From: Pseudomaricurvus sp033283335
Lineage (GTDB): Bacteria > Pseudomonadota > Gammaproteobacteria > Pseudomonadales > Cellvibrionaceae
Length of the DNA: 64,000 nt
Reading direction: 5' to 3'
NCBI GenBank assembly: GCA_033283335.1
Contig: JAWMQP010000009.1
Location: 1 to 64,000, forward strand
Shown in pieces: positions 31,963-41,340 of the stretch. Position 1 is the stretch's first letter; each line of letters begins with the position of its first letter. The notes under the pieces are model-generated. The model was not told the origin of the DNA and did no database searches. It saw nothing but the letters and a program-made list of their open reading frames with translations. The position numbers were made by a program, and so were the translations under genes.

Positions 31963-33606
31963 TCATTGACTCAACCAGGCCCAGCCGGCGATGGCCAGTA
32001 ACAGCCAGCTGTAACTGGGCACTTCACTGAGCTGGAAGCCCGCGGCCGGCAGCGCAGTCAGAAGTGCGCCACCGCTGGCCAGGGCGGTGATCAGCAGGCG
32101 TCGGCGAGTGCGTCCAGCGCGAGCGTTCTGCTGGTTGATGCGGTCGGCGGCCTGCTGCAGTTGTGGTGTCAGCTCGCCAATCTGTTGGATCTGATCCAGC
32201 GCGGCCGACAGTTTGTGGGGCATTTGTGGCGCCTGTTCCATTAATTCCGGCCCGTAGCGTTTCAGTTGTTGCCACAGGCTGCGGGGATGGAAACGCTCCT
32301 TGATCCAGCGCTCCAGGAACGGGTGGGCGGTCTGCCACAGGTCCAGATCCGGGTACAGCTGGCGCCCCAAGCCCTCGATATTGAGCAGCGTTTTTTGCAG
32401 CAGCACCAGCTGCGGTTGCACTTCCATATTGAAGCGGCGCGCGGTCTGGAACAGGGTGATGACAATCTGGCCGAAGGAGATTTCCCGCAGCGGTTTTTCG
32501 AAGATCGGTTCGCAGACGGTGCGAATGGCGGCCTCGAATTCGTTGACGGGGGTATCTTCCGGCACCCAGCCGCTTTGCACGTGCAGTTCCGCCACCAGCC
32601 GGTAGTCACGGCGGAAAATGGCCAGCAGGTTGCGCGCCATATAGTACTGGTCGGCCTGGGTCAGTGAGCCGACAATGGCCATATCCACGGCAATGTACTG
32701 CGGCGCCTGGGGGTGTTGACGGGAGACAAAGATGTTACCCGGGTGCATATCGGCATGAAAGAAGTTGTGTTCGAACACCTGGGTGAAAAAGATTTCCACA
32801 CCGCGCTCGGCCAACAGCTTCATGTTGGTGTTCTGGGCTGCCAGCTGTGCCATGTCGGTCACCGGCACGCCGTAGATGCGCTCCATCACCATCACGTTGG
32901 GGCGGGTGTAATCCCAGTAGACTTCCGGAACATACAGCAGCGGCGAGTTGGCAAAGTTGCGTCGCAACTGGGAGGCATTGGCGGCTTCACGCTGCAGATT
33001 GAGCTCGTCGAAGATGGTGATTTCGTACTCGTCCACCACTTCCACCGGCCGCAAGCGGCGACCGTCGGTGGCGTAACGCTGTACCAGCCGCGCCACCAGC
33101 TGCATCAGGTGAATGTCCTTCTCAATGGTGGCCTCAATGCCCGGACGAATCACTTTGATCACCACTTCCTGGCCGCTGTCCTTGAGGCGAGCGGTATGCA
33201 CCTGGGCGACGGACGCCGACGCCAGCGGTTCCGGGTCGAAATCGTCAAACAACTCGGCCACCGGTTTGCCCAGTGCCTGCTCAATAATGGCGCGACTTTG
33301 ATCTTTGTCGAAGGGCGCCACATTGTCCTGCAGGTGGTCGAGTTCTTCGACAATGTCCGGCGCGATCAGGTCGGGACGGGTGGAGAGCAACTGACCAAAC
33401 TTGATAAAGATGGGACCCAGGTCTTCGAGAAAGTAGCGCAGCCGCTGTCCCCGGGTCAGCTTGCAGGACGGCAGTAAGGGGCTGAACCACAGCAGCACAG
33501 ACAGCCACCAGGGCAGGCGGTCACGGGGCAGCAGCTCATCCAGACGGTAGCGCAGGGCAGTGCGAAGAATGCGCAGGGAGCGAAACAGGGCAACCACGGA
33601 GGGCAA
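31963..33606 (-). CDS. ubiB: UbiB, ABC1/ADCK-type atypical kinase for ubiquinone synthesis
   Basis: A 547-residue protein with the UbiB-type atypical kinase fold. The family signature FIKFGQLLSTRPDLI is near residue 70, SVAQVHTARL and the ATP lysine in VVIKVIRPG follow, and the catalytic region HADMHPGNIFV is near residue 285. Two membrane segments lie at the C-terminus. UbiB is needed for ubiquinone synthesis, probably by extracting lipid precursors from the membrane. It starts at a TTG just after AAGGA; a GTG nine bases further in is also possible. It lies five bases after ubiJ. Confidence 0.94.
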   Translation of the reverse strand: MPSVVALFRSLRILRTALRYRLDELLPRDRLPWWLSVLLWFSPLLPSCKLTRGQRLRYFLEDLGPIFIKFGQLLSTRPDLIAPDIVEELDHLQDNVAPFDKDQSRAIIEQALGKPVAELFDDFDPEPLASASVAQVHTARLKDSGQEVVIKVIRPGIEATIEKDIHLMQLVARLVQRYATDGRRLRPVEVVDEYEITIFDELNLQREAANASQLRRNFANSPLLYVPEVYWDYTRPNVMVMERIYGVPVTDMAQLAAQNTNMKLLAERGVEIFFTQVFEHNFFHADMHPGNIFVSRQHPQAPQYIAVDMAIVGSLTQADQYYMARNLLAIFRRDYRLVAELHVQSGWVPEDTPVNEFEAAIRTVCEPIFEKPLREISFGQIVITLFQTARRFNMEVQPQLVLLQKTLLNIEGLGRQLYPDLDLWQTAHPFLERWIKERFHPRSLWQQLKRYGPELMEQAPQMPHKLSAALDQIQQIGELTPQLQQAADRINQQNARAGRTRRRLLITALASGGALLTALPAAGFQLSEVPSYSWLLLAIAGWAWLSQ

Positions 33607-33611
33607 AATCC

Positions 33612-34241
33612 TTATACGGGAGGGTTATTTGAAGGCCAGTGTTGGCGAAGGCGCTGCAGGCGCGCCTCCAGTCGGTCAGCGGCCAGTCGCAACTGGTCCA
33701 CCTGGTCACTGAAGGTGCGCAGCTCGGCCGCGGCCGGTACGGCGCGTAATTCTTCCGTTAGGAACTCGCCCAGCAGGCGCTTACCGCTCTGGCCCCGAGC
33801 TTTGAGCCAGTCCATCCGGCAGCGCAATTGTTCGGCCAGTTGATGGCCGAGTACATCGCCCAGCCAATCGTTTATCGCCTCTTCCCAGTCCAGATCGAGA
33901 TCGCGGGCAATCGTTTTAATATCGGCCAGCAGGGCGGTGTTGCCCCAGGCCTCTACCTGGCTGTCTGCCAGGTTGACCCGCTCGCTGGTGGCCAACTGCA
34001 GCAGACCGCTCAGTGAGCCGCGCAGGCAGGTGGTGGGATTGTCGATATGAGAGCCAATTCGAACCCGGTCACTGTCGAAGTGGACGCACAGCACCAGCCT
34101 GGGTTCGCTGGCCTCAAGCGCCAGGCTTTTACCCGCCAGAGCCTGCAGCCGCCGGCGCGTGGCGGGATCGTACTGCAGGGCCTTATTGATCACGGCTTCC
34201 AGCGAGGCGGTGGCGGCGGCGCTGATGGTGGGATCGAGCAT
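33612..34241 (-). CDS. ubiJ: UbiJ, SCP2-domain ubiquinone biosynthesis accessory factor
   Basis: A 209-residue protein with an SCP2-like lipid-binding N-terminal domain (about 15-115) and a charged, coiled-coil C-terminus (about 160-205). UbiJ binds ubiquinone intermediates in the cytosolic Ubi complex with UbiK. It is recognised by length and by its position between ubiE and ubiB, the conserved ubiE-ubiJ-ubiB order, as well as by SLSGLLQLATSERVNLADSQ. Confidence 0.9.
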   Translation of the reverse strand: MLDPTISAAATASLEAVINKALQYDPATRRRLQALAGKSLALEASEPRLVLCVHFDSDRVRIGSHIDNPTTCLRGSLSGLLQLATSERVNLADSQVEAWGNTALLADIKTIARDLDLDWEEAINDWLGDVLGHQLAEQLRCRMDWLKARGQSGKRLLGEFLTEELRAVPAAAELRTFSDQVDQLRLAADRLEARLQRLRQHWPSNNPPV

Positions 34242-34287
34242 TGGGGCTTCCTTCTCGAATCGGCTCAGGGCTTATTCTTGCTTGGGC

Positions 34288-35037
34288 TCAGGGTTTTATG
34301 CCCTTGTGCAGAGCGACGATGCCACCCGTCATATTGTGGTAATCGCAGTTGGCGAAGCCGGCGTCTTCCATCATCTGCTTCAGTGTGGCCTGGTCCGGGT
34401 GCATGCGGATGGATTCGGCCAGGTAGGCATAGCTGTCGGCGTCGTTGGTGACCAGCTTGCCCATAAACGGCAATACCCGGAACGAGTAAGTGTCGTAGGC
34501 CTTGCTCAGCAGATCGCTCTGAGGCTTGGAAAACTCCAATACCAGCAGTCGGCCGCCGGGTTTTAGAACCCGCAGCATGGAGCGCAGTGCCAGGTCTTTG
34601 TCTGTGACATTGCGCAGGCCAAAGGCGATGGTGATGCAGTCGAAGGTGTTGTCGGGGAACGGCAGATACTGGGCATCGGCCTGGCTTACCACCAGGTTGC
34701 CGGCCACACCGCGATCGGTGAGGCGGTCGCGGCCCACGCGCAGCATGGATTCGTTGATGTCCGCCAGCACCACCAGGCCCTCCGGACCCACCAGTTTGGA
34801 GAATTTATAACTCAGGTCGCCGGTACCGCCGGCGATGTCCAGCACCTTGTGACCACGACGCACGCCGGACAGCTCAATGGTGAAGCGTTTCCACAGACGG
34901 TGAATGCCACCGGACATAAGGTCGTTCATCAGGTCGTATTTGCCCGCCACGGAGTGGAAGACATCGGCCACGCGACCGGCTTTTTCATCGACCGGAACTT
35001 CCTGAAAGCCAAAGTGGGTGGTTTTTTTCTCGCTCAT
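34288..35037 (-). CDS. ubiE: demethylmenaquinone / 2-polyprenylbenzoquinol methyltransferase
   Basis: A 249-residue class I SAM-dependent methyltransferase. The SAM-binding motif VLDIAGGTGDLSYKFSK (about 65-80) and the family signature DCITIAFGLRNVTDKD (about 135-150) are clear. UbiE C-methylates the ubiquinone (and, where present, menaquinone) precursor. It leads the ubiE-ubiJ-ubiB-hisI-hisE-tatABC transcription unit; the short spacer to its right probably holds the promoter. Confidence 0.97.
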   Translation of the reverse strand: MSEKKTTHFGFQEVPVDEKAGRVADVFHSVAGKYDLMNDLMSGGIHRLWKRFTIELSGVRRGHKVLDIAGGTGDLSYKFSKLVGPEGLVVLADINESMLRVGRDRLTDRGVAGNLVVSQADAQYLPFPDNTFDCITIAFGLRNVTDKDLALRSMLRVLKPGGRLLVLEFSKPQSDLLSKAYDTYSFRVLPFMGKLVTNDADSYAYLAESIRMHPDQATLKQMMEDAGFANCDYHNMTGGIVALHKGIKP

Positions 35038-35143
35038 GCTGGGATCGCTTGTGGGGCTAAATTGGACAGTGATTGGGCTTATTGTACCCGTCGCCCTGTC
35101 GGCATGGCTAGGGGCGAGATCCGGGCCCGGGGAGAGACCAGGG

Positions 35144-35551
35144 TTATTGGTCGTCCCCGGACGGAGGCACAGGTGATGCCGGCATCAACCTGACCACCTG
35201 GGTCTCGGGTTCCCGGCTGAGGTGGGCGTCGTGCAGCGCCTGCTCGTAGCGGGCCATCATCTGCGGTTGCTCGACGCCCAGTTCATGCAGGTATGACCAG
35301 GTGTAAATGCCCGAGTTGTGGCCGTCGTTGAAGTAGAGCCGCAGGCCGTAGTTGCCCACTGGCTCCAGCCGCTCGATGGCCACGTATTTCTTGCCGTGTT
35401 GCAGCACCGCCTGACCGGGGCCGTGGCCCTGCACTTCGGCCGAGGGCGAATGCACCCGCAGGAACTCTGCCGGCAGCGAGAAGGTCTCACGGCCGAACTG
35501 CAGTTCCAGCAGCCGGGTCTTTTTGTGCAGGGTAATCTTGGTCGGTGTCAT
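35144..35551 (-). CDS. DUF971 (gamma-butyrobetaine hydroxylase-like N-terminal) protein
   Basis: A 135-residue single-domain protein of the DUF971 family. FSLPAEFLRVHSPSAEVQGH (about 23-42) and GNYGLRLYFNDGHNSGIYTW (about 66-85) are the conserved segments. Members occur alone or at the N-terminus of gamma-butyrobetaine hydroxylases and of Mrp-like proteins; the function is not settled. It follows hslU by six bases, a conserved neighbourhood in gammaproteobacteria. Confidence 0.9.
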   Translation of the reverse strand: MTPTKITLHKKTRLLELQFGRETFSLPAEFLRVHSPSAEVQGHGPGQAVLQHGKKYVAIERLEPVGNYGLRLYFNDGHNSGIYTWSYLHELGVEQPQMMARYEQALHDAHLSREPETQVVRLMPASPVPPSGDDQ

Positions 35552-35557
35552 AACGGC

Positions 35558-36883
35558 TTACAGAATAAACCGGCTCAAGTCCTCGTTCTGGGCCAGTTCA
35601 CCGAGGTGATCGTCCACATACTTGGCGTCGATGGTAATCTGCTTGTTGCCGTCGCCGGCGTCAAAGGAGATGTCTTCCAGCAGTCGCTCCATGATGGTGT
35701 GCAGGCGCCGGGCGCCGATGTTTTCGGTGCGTTCGTTGACCTCAAAGGCGGTTTCGGCAATGCGGCGAATACCGTCTTTGGTGAACGTCAGGCTGGTGCC
35801 CTCGGTATTCAGCAGGGCGATCTGCTGCTCGGTCAGGGAGGCGTTGGGCTCGGTCAGGATGCGCTCAAAGTCGTCCGGTGTCAGGGCCTTGAGGCTCACA
35901 CGAATGGGCAGGCGGCCCTGCAGTTCGGGAATCAGGTCGGCCGGCTTGGCCAGATGAAAGGCGCCGGAGGCAATGAACAGGATATGGTCGGTTTTGATCA
36001 TGCCGTGCTTGGTGCTGATGGTACAGCCTTCGATCAGTGGCAGCAGGTCGCGCTGCACACCTTCGCGGGACACGTCGGCGCCACCGCCACTGTCGTTGCG
36101 CTTGGCGACCTTGTCGATTTCGTCAATGAAGACAATGCCATTCTGCTCGGCGGCGGCAATGGCCTTGCTCTTCATTTCCTCCTCGTTCACCAGTTTGGCG
36201 GCCTCTTCGTCGCGCAACTGCTTGAATGCCTGCTTGACCGTCAGTTTGGTGGCTTTGGTTTTGTTGGACGACAGCGACGAGAACATGTTCTGCAGCTGGT
36301 TGGTCATGTCCTCCATGCCGGGGGGCGCCATGATCTCCACGCCCATGGGGGTGCTGGCCACTTCGATTTCAATTTCTTTGTCGTCCAGTTCACCTTCTCG
36401 CAGCTTTTTGCGGAACAGCTGGCGGGTGGAGGACTCGCCGGAGTTGTCGGTGGGCTCACCACCGCGGGCGGGCGGCAGCAGGGCATCAAGGATACGTTCC
36501 TCGGCGGCGTCGGCGGCCCGGTGCTCCACCTTTTTCATTTCGATTTCGCGGTGCATCTTGATGGAGCGGTCCACCAGATCGCGGATAATCGATTCCACAT
36601 CACGACCAACATAGCCCACTTCGGTGAACTTGGTCGCCTCGACCTTGATAAACGGTGCGTTGGCGAGCTTCGCCAGGCGACGGGCGATTTCGGTTTTGCC
36701 AACCCCGGTGGGGCCGATCATCAGGATGTTTTTTGGGGTGATTTCGTTGCGCAGGTCCTCGTCCAGCTGCATGCGGCGCCAGCGGTTGCGCAGGGCAATG
36801 GCGACAGCGCGTTTGGCTTCGCTCTGGCCAACAATGTGGCGATCCAGTTCGTGGACGATTTCGCGGGGAGTCATATCTGACAT
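35558..36883 (-). CDS. hslU: HslU, ATPase subunit of the HslVU protease
   Basis: A 441-residue AAA+ unfoldase of the Clp/Hsp100 group. It has Walker A (GPTGVGKTEIARRLAKLA), the adjacent VEATKFTEVGYVGRDVESII, Walker B in GIVFIDEIDKVA and the I-domain inserted between them. HslU hexamers feed unfolded substrates to HslV. It begins 85 bases after hslV and is followed by DUF971; the hslV-hslU order is standard. Confidence 0.98.
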   Translation of the reverse strand: MSDMTPREIVHELDRHIVGQSEAKRAVAIALRNRWRRMQLDEDLRNEITPKNILMIGPTGVGKTEIARRLAKLANAPFIKVEATKFTEVGYVGRDVESIIRDLVDRSIKMHREIEMKKVEHRAADAAEERILDALLPPARGGEPTDNSGESSTRQLFRKKLREGELDDKEIEIEVASTPMGVEIMAPPGMEDMTNQLQNMFSSLSSNKTKATKLTVKQAFKQLRDEEAAKLVNEEEMKSKAIAAAEQNGIVFIDEIDKVAKRNDSGGGADVSREGVQRDLLPLIEGCTISTKHGMIKTDHILFIASGAFHLAKPADLIPELQGRLPIRVSLKALTPDDFERILTEPNASLTEQQIALLNTEGTSLTFTKDGIRRIAETAFEVNERTENIGARRLHTIMERLLEDISFDAGDGNKQITIDAKYVDDHLGELAQNEDLSRFIL

Positions 36884-36968
36884 AACGAGTCTTCTTTACA
36901 GTATTCGACAATATTGGGTGACAGGCCGGCATGGCTAGCGGCCGGGGATTTTCTTCGGTTGCCAGCAA

Positions 36969-37514
36969 TCAGGCGCCGTAATCCAGCTCTTCAATGACGT
37001 GGTTGTGGTTAGTGTAGACGCAGATATCGCCAGCGATACCCAGGCCTTTTTCCACAATGTCACGGGCTTCCATGTCGGTGTTTTCAAACAGGGCGCGAGC
37101 GGCGGATTGAGCAAAGGGGCCGCCGGAGCCAATGGCAATGATGTCCTGTTCCGGCTGAATCACATCACCGTTGCCGGTGATGATCAGGGAGGCATCCTTG
37201 TCGGCCACCGCCAGCAGGGCTTCCAGCCGGCGCAGGGCGCGGTCGGTGCGCCAGTCTTTGGCCAGTTCCACGGCGGCGCGCACCAGTTGGCCGCCGTGGG
37301 CTTCCAGCTTGGCTTCAAAGCGTTCAAACAGGGTAAAAGCGTCGGCCGTGCCGCCGGCAAACCCGGCCAGCACCTGGTCTTTATGCAGACGGCGCACCTT
37401 GCGGGCATTGCCTTTCATGACCGTGTTGCCCATGGAGACCTGACCGTCGCCGCCGATAACAACCTTGCCATTGCGGCGCACGGACAGAATGGTGGTACCT
37501 CGATATTGTTCCAC
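36969..37514 (-). CDS. hslV: HslV, proteolytic subunit of the HslVU protease
   Basis: A 181-residue threonine protease related to the proteasome beta subunit. After removal of the first residues the catalytic threonine of RGTTILSVRRNGKVVIGGDG becomes the N-terminus. AGFAGGTADAFTLFERFEAK follows. It starts at a GTG preceded by AAGGA. HslV forms the double-hexamer proteolytic core. It lies between a SPOR-domain gene and hslU. Confidence 0.98.
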   Translation of the reverse strand: MEQYRGTTILSVRRNGKVVIGGDGQVSMGNTVMKGNARKVRRLHKDQVLAGFAGGTADAFTLFERFEAKLEAHGGQLVRAAVELAKDWRTDRALRRLEALLAVADKDASLIITGNGDVIQPEQDIIAIGSGGPFAQSAARALFENTDMEARDIVEKGLGIAGDICVYTNHNHVIEELDYGA

Positions 37515-37578
37515 AGGGAATCCTTAGTGTCGGGTGGGTGGGGTTATGACACCAAGGTGGGGGCGAGGATTCAGAAAT

Positions 37579-38217
37579 TCAAGAGCGTTTGCGCTTCAGC
37601 AGCAGCGGGTTAATGTCGTTGGATACCAGGGTGCTGCGCGCCTTGGCGAGTTTGGAGCGGTTGTCAAAAGGACCGACTAATACCCGGTGCCAGGTCTCGC
37701 CGTTGCGCACGGTGACGGTTTCCACCGAAGCCTCAAGGTTCATCAGGATCAGCTGGGCGCGCATGCGGTCGGCGTCGGCGCTTTTCTTGAACGAGCCCAC
37801 TTGCAGAATGTATTCCTGGTCTTCGACCGGTTGGGTGGTGGTTTTGGTTGTGGGTGCTGGCTCGTTGACCACCACCTCGGTTTCTTTGAGCAGCTGGTAA
37901 AAGTCGAAGCGGGGTTTGGGAACCTGGGGTTTGGCAACCACTGACTCAGGGGCTGCGGTACTGGCTTTAGCTGGCTGCTGCGGGGCGATGCCGGACAGGT
38001 AAGCCAGAAACATGATAAAGGCGCCCAGTACTGTGCCGGTAAACAGCCACACCCAACCGGGGACCTGGGATTGGCGATTGTTGTTACGACTGTTGTTACG
38101 ACTATTGTTATTATTGCGCTTGGAGGCTGGCGCGCGACGTTGGTGGTTACTGGCTCGACCTTTCGAGGGGCTTTTGGCGCTGCTGGAGCCGCGGGTTTTG
38201 GCAAAATCTCGAGTCAT
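37579..38217 (-). CDS. SPOR-domain protein, FtsN-like
   Basis: A 212-residue protein with a basic, Asn/Ser/Arg-rich cytosolic N-terminus (about 1-50, with several SRNN-type repeats), one membrane segment (about 53-72), a Pro/Ala/Thr-rich linker and a C-terminal SPOR domain (about 133-205, EYILQVGSFKKSADADRMRA). SPOR domains bind denuded peptidoglycan at the division septum, so a cell-division or envelope role is likely. Related proteins at this position, just before hslV, are often called FtsN, but the FtsI-activating segment cannot be identified with certainty. Confidence 0.88.
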   Translation of the reverse strand: MTRDFAKTRGSSSAKSPSKGRASNHQRRAPASKRNNNNSRNNSRNNNRQSQVPGWVWLFTGTVLGAFIMFLAYLSGIAPQQPAKASTAAPESVVAKPQVPKPRFDFYQLLKETEVVVNEPAPTTKTTTQPVEDQEYILQVGSFKKSADADRMRAQLILMNLEASVETVTVRNGETWHRVLVGPFDNRSKLAKARSTLVSNDINPLLLKRKRS

Positions 38218-38339
38218 GGGGAGTCAGTAACAGTAAGGTGAATCAGGAAGCGCCAGCTTGGCGTTTAAATTATCAGTCAGTGGAAATTGTAAAGGATAAC
38301 CGTGCCGGCCACCAATCCTCAGTCCGCATTTGCTGCGGA

Positions 38340-40559
38340 CTAGGCCATATCCTGCGGATCCACATCGACAGACCAGCGGGTACGCCGACTCAGCGGATGT
38401 TGATCCAGTTGCGCAATCAGCGGTTGCAGCAGGCGGTGCAGTTGCGCGCGGTTGCTGGCGCTGATCTGCAGCTGGTGACGGAAGCGCTGATTGCGTTTTT
38501 CCATGGGCGCCGGCAGTGGGCCCAGGTACTGCAGTTCGGGGCTGGAGGGGCACAGGTGTTCGGCGATTTGGCGGGCCAGCTGCAGCAGTTCGTGGGCGTT
38601 CTCAGATCGCTTCGATTCGGCCCGCAACAGCACCATATGGCGAAACGGCGGCAGCTGGGCCAGATGGCGTTCGCGCAGTAATTGGTCGGCAAAGGCGCTG
38701 TAGCCCTGGCGTATCAGTGTCTGCAACAGGGGGTGGTCGCACAGGTGGCTTTGAATCAACACCTTGCCCGGACGCTCGGCCCGCCCCGCCCGCCCGGCCA
38801 CCTGCAGCATCAGCTGCCCCATGCGTTCAGGGCCGCGAAAATCCGTACTGAACAGACCGCCATCGGCGTCAATGATCGCCACCAGCGTGACATTGGGGAA
38901 GTGGTGGCCTTTGGCCAGCATCTGGGTGCCGACCAATAGGCAGGGGTTGCCTTCGTTGACCCGCTCGACAATGTCCCGCATGGCATGTTTCTGCCGGGTC
39001 GAGTCGCGGTCCACACGAATAACCGGGAAATCGGGGAAGCGCTCTTGCAGAACCGACTCGGTGCGCTCGGTGCCCTGGCCGACGCAGTGCAGTTCGCGGC
39101 TGTTGCAGGTCGGGCACTGGCTGATCAGTGGTCGCTGGTAGTCGCAGTGGTGACAGTGCAAGTGGGCCGGGTATTGATGCACGGTCAGGCGCGCGTCGCA
39201 GTGGCGACACTGACACAACCAGCCGCAGTCGTGGCACATCAGGGTCGGGGCAAAACCGCGCCGGTTGAGGAACACCAGTACCTGGCCACCGGCGTGCAGG
39301 TGTTGCTCCATGCTGTCTAGCAGTGGCTGGCTGAGGCCTTCCTGTAATGCCTGGCGGCGCAAATCGATCAATTCCACCGTGGGTGGGCGGGCATTGCCGG
39401 CTCGGCGAGTCAGGGTCAGCAGTCGATAGCGGCCAGAGCGAGCGTTAAAATAGGTCTCCAGGGCGGGGGTGGCGCTGCCCAGCAACAGCGGAATCTCCAG
39501 CTTTTGGCAGCGGATGGCCGCCAGATCTCGGGCGGAGTAGCGAAATCCCTCCTGTTGCTTGAAGGAAAGGTCATGCTCTTCATCGAGAATGACGATGCCC
39601 GGCGCTTTCAGGGGGGTGAATATGGCCGAACGTGTGCCAATGATGATATCCACTTCCCCCTGGGAGGCCTGCAACCAGGCCTGTTTGCGCTCGCGGTCGT
39701 TGAGGTTGGAGTGCAATACCGCAATCGGCCGCTGGAAGCGCTGGCGGAATCGACCCACGGTCTGCGGGGTGAGACCAATTTCCGGGATCAGCACCAGCGC
39801 CTGACGGCCGCGTTCCAGCACCCGCTCAATGGCCTGCAGGTAGACCTCGGTTTTGCCACTGCCGGTGGTGCCGTACAACAGATGGCAATTGAATTCGTTG
39901 GGGGCTATGGTCGCCAGGGCTTCGGCTTGCTGATCGTTCAACACCAGACTGGCTTCACGCAACAGCTGTGGCGGTCGCTCGGGGCTGGGGGTGATGGCGA
40001 TGGTGTCGAGCAGCCCCTTTTCGGCCAGGGCTTTGAGGGCGGCCGGGCTGATGTCCTGCAGGGCCAGGTCACGGTGCCACAGAGGTTCCGGGTGCAGCTG
40101 CTGCAGCCGTTGCAACAGGGCTTGTTGTTTCGGCGCGCGCTTGAGCTCCGTGGCCGGGCAGTCCACCCCGCTGGCGCTCAACTGCCAGGCTTTTTCCTGT
40201 TCCAGTTGAGCCGCTTCCCCCTGGCGCAGGGCGGTGGGGATGGCGGCGGCCATCACTTCCCCGAGGGGATGGTGGTAGTAGGTCGCTGCCCAGCGACACA
40301 ACTGCAGCACCTCCGCGGGCAGTACGGGAGTCTCATCGAGACGGCGCTGCACCGGTTTGAGTTTGTCCAGGTCCCAGTCACTGCTGTGCTTTACCTCCAC
40401 CACAATGCCGATCAGGGTCTGATTGCCAAAGCGCACCTCGACCCGGATGCCCGGCTCAGCAGGCGGGATTTCGGGGTGGCAGTCTTCTCCGGCCAGGTAG
40501 TCAAAGGTTTTGCGCAGCGGAGTGGGCAGGGCGACGGCGTAAATCTCAGGCACTGGCAT
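38340..40559 (-). CDS. priA: primosomal protein N' (PriA helicase)
   Basis: A 739-residue DNA helicase that restarts stalled replication forks. The N-terminal DNA-binding domain (about 1-190) is followed by the SF2 helicase core with Walker A LLYGTTGSGKTEVYLQA, the DEEH box in VILDEEHDLSFKQQEGFRYS and the zinc-binding stretch of paired cysteines (about 440-490). The last helicase motif QVAGRAGRAERPG is present. The length is normal. It is read away from rpmE and lies upstream of the SPOR gene with a 122-base spacer; argS, which often sits between them in relatives, is absent here. Confidence 0.98.
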   Translation of the reverse strand: MPVPEIYAVALPTPLRKTFDYLAGEDCHPEIPPAEPGIRVEVRFGNQTLIGIVVEVKHSSDWDLDKLKPVQRRLDETPVLPAEVLQLCRWAATYYHHPLGEVMAAAIPTALRQGEAAQLEQEKAWQLSASGVDCPATELKRAPKQQALLQRLQQLHPEPLWHRDLALQDISPAALKALAEKGLLDTIAITPSPERPPQLLREASLVLNDQQAEALATIAPNEFNCHLLYGTTGSGKTEVYLQAIERVLERGRQALVLIPEIGLTPQTVGRFRQRFQRPIAVLHSNLNDRERKQAWLQASQGEVDIIIGTRSAIFTPLKAPGIVILDEEHDLSFKQQEGFRYSARDLAAIRCQKLEIPLLLGSATPALETYFNARSGRYRLLTLTRRAGNARPPTVELIDLRRQALQEGLSQPLLDSMEQHLHAGGQVLVFLNRRGFAPTLMCHDCGWLCQCRHCDARLTVHQYPAHLHCHHCDYQRPLISQCPTCNSRELHCVGQGTERTESVLQERFPDFPVIRVDRDSTRQKHAMRDIVERVNEGNPCLLVGTQMLAKGHHFPNVTLVAIIDADGGLFSTDFRGPERMGQLMLQVAGRAGRAERPGKVLIQSHLCDHPLLQTLIRQGYSAFADQLLRERHLAQLPPFRHMVLLRAESKRSENAHELLQLARQIAEHLCPSSPELQYLGPLPAPMEKRNQRFRHQLQISASNRAQLHRLLQPLIAQLDQHPLSRRTRWSVDVDPQDMA

Positions 40560-40697
40560 AGGGCAGGGAGGGTCTCTTCAATCGATGTCTATTCAAACGA
40601 TGGCTTTATTCAAGCGATGACTTAACGGTATTCAATTAAGGCGGGTGGAAATTGCCGCCGCAGGGCAGCCCGATTGCTGAAAAAATCACCAATACGC

Positions 40698-40725
40698 TTG
40701 CGTTGTTGAGGGTTTCTGGTAGTAT
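40698..40725 (+). promoter_or_regulatory. candidate sigma-70 promoter of rpmE
   Basis: TTGCGT (40698-40703), a 16-base spacer and TAGTAT (40720-40725), about 95 bases before the rpmE start. It lies in the divergent spacer between priA and rpmE. The boxes match the consensus only partly. Confidence 0.5.
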
Positions 40726-40819
40726 GCGCCGTCTTAATTTTTAAGCCCTAGATTAACCGTTGTGCGGTGCCCGGCACAAGATCGGGTGGCGGCACTAAAT
40801 ATACCTGAAGGCGATCACC

Positions 40820-41035
40820 ATGAAAGCAGATATTCATCCTAACTACGGCGTAATGACTGCAACCTGCAGCTGCGGTAACGTCATTAACACCCGTTCCACT
40901 GCGGCCAAAGAGATGCACCTCGACGTGTGCTCCAACTGCCACCCGTTCTACACCGGTAAGCAGAAGCAGGCCAGCACAGGTGGTCGTGTCGACAAATTCA
41001 AGAAGCGTTTTGGCAGCCGCATCGCCAGCAAATAA
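40820..41035 (+). CDS. rpmE: ribosomal protein bL31, zinc-binding form
   Basis: A 71-residue ribosomal protein of the 50S subunit. TCSCGNVINTRST and CSNCHPFYTGKQK provide the cysteines of the zinc-binding (C+) type of bL31, as opposed to the zinc-free paralogue used under zinc starvation. The length is typical. It lies divergently from priA, a conserved arrangement, and is followed by a strong terminator. Confidence 0.98.
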   Translation: MKADIHPNYGVMTATCSCGNVINTRSTAAKEMHLDVCSNCHPFYTGKQKQASTGGRVDKFKKRFGSRIASK

Positions 41036-41128
41036 GACAAAGCGATCCTTTGTCGCCGCCGGCGATGGGTCTGAGATACGACCCGGGAGGGACACAAACC
41101 TTCCCAATATTTCTCAGCCAGCTTCACA

Positions 41129-41165
41129 AAAGCGCTCAGGTCTCCGATCTGCAGCGCTTTTTTTT
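41129..41165 (+). terminator. Rho-independent terminator downstream of rpmE
   Basis: AAAGCGCT (41129-41136) pairs with AGCGCTTT (41153-41160) across a 16-base loop, followed by a run of T to 41165. It lies about 95 bases after the rpmE stop. The remaining sequence up to the malic-enzyme gene shows no gene. Confidence 0.85.
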
Positions 41166-41340
41166 ATCTATCACTGAACTAAAACGTCGCTTATTCCGCA
41201 ATCGCGGTCACTGTGGCCAAATTGGGGCTTATCCCTGTCCTGATCCCACTTGAGCGGCGTTGGGCGCCTTGGGTATGCTGCCTGCCGCCCACTTGCCATT
41301 TTGGCAATTAGCGCCCGCAAAGTGAAAAACGGACGAGATC

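Noticed and set aside
35318..36880. 520-codon plus-strand frame opposite hslU
   Set aside because: It is the antisense shadow of hslU and DUF971, which carry all expected motifs; the shadow is rich in Gly, Phe, His and Leu with no known domain.
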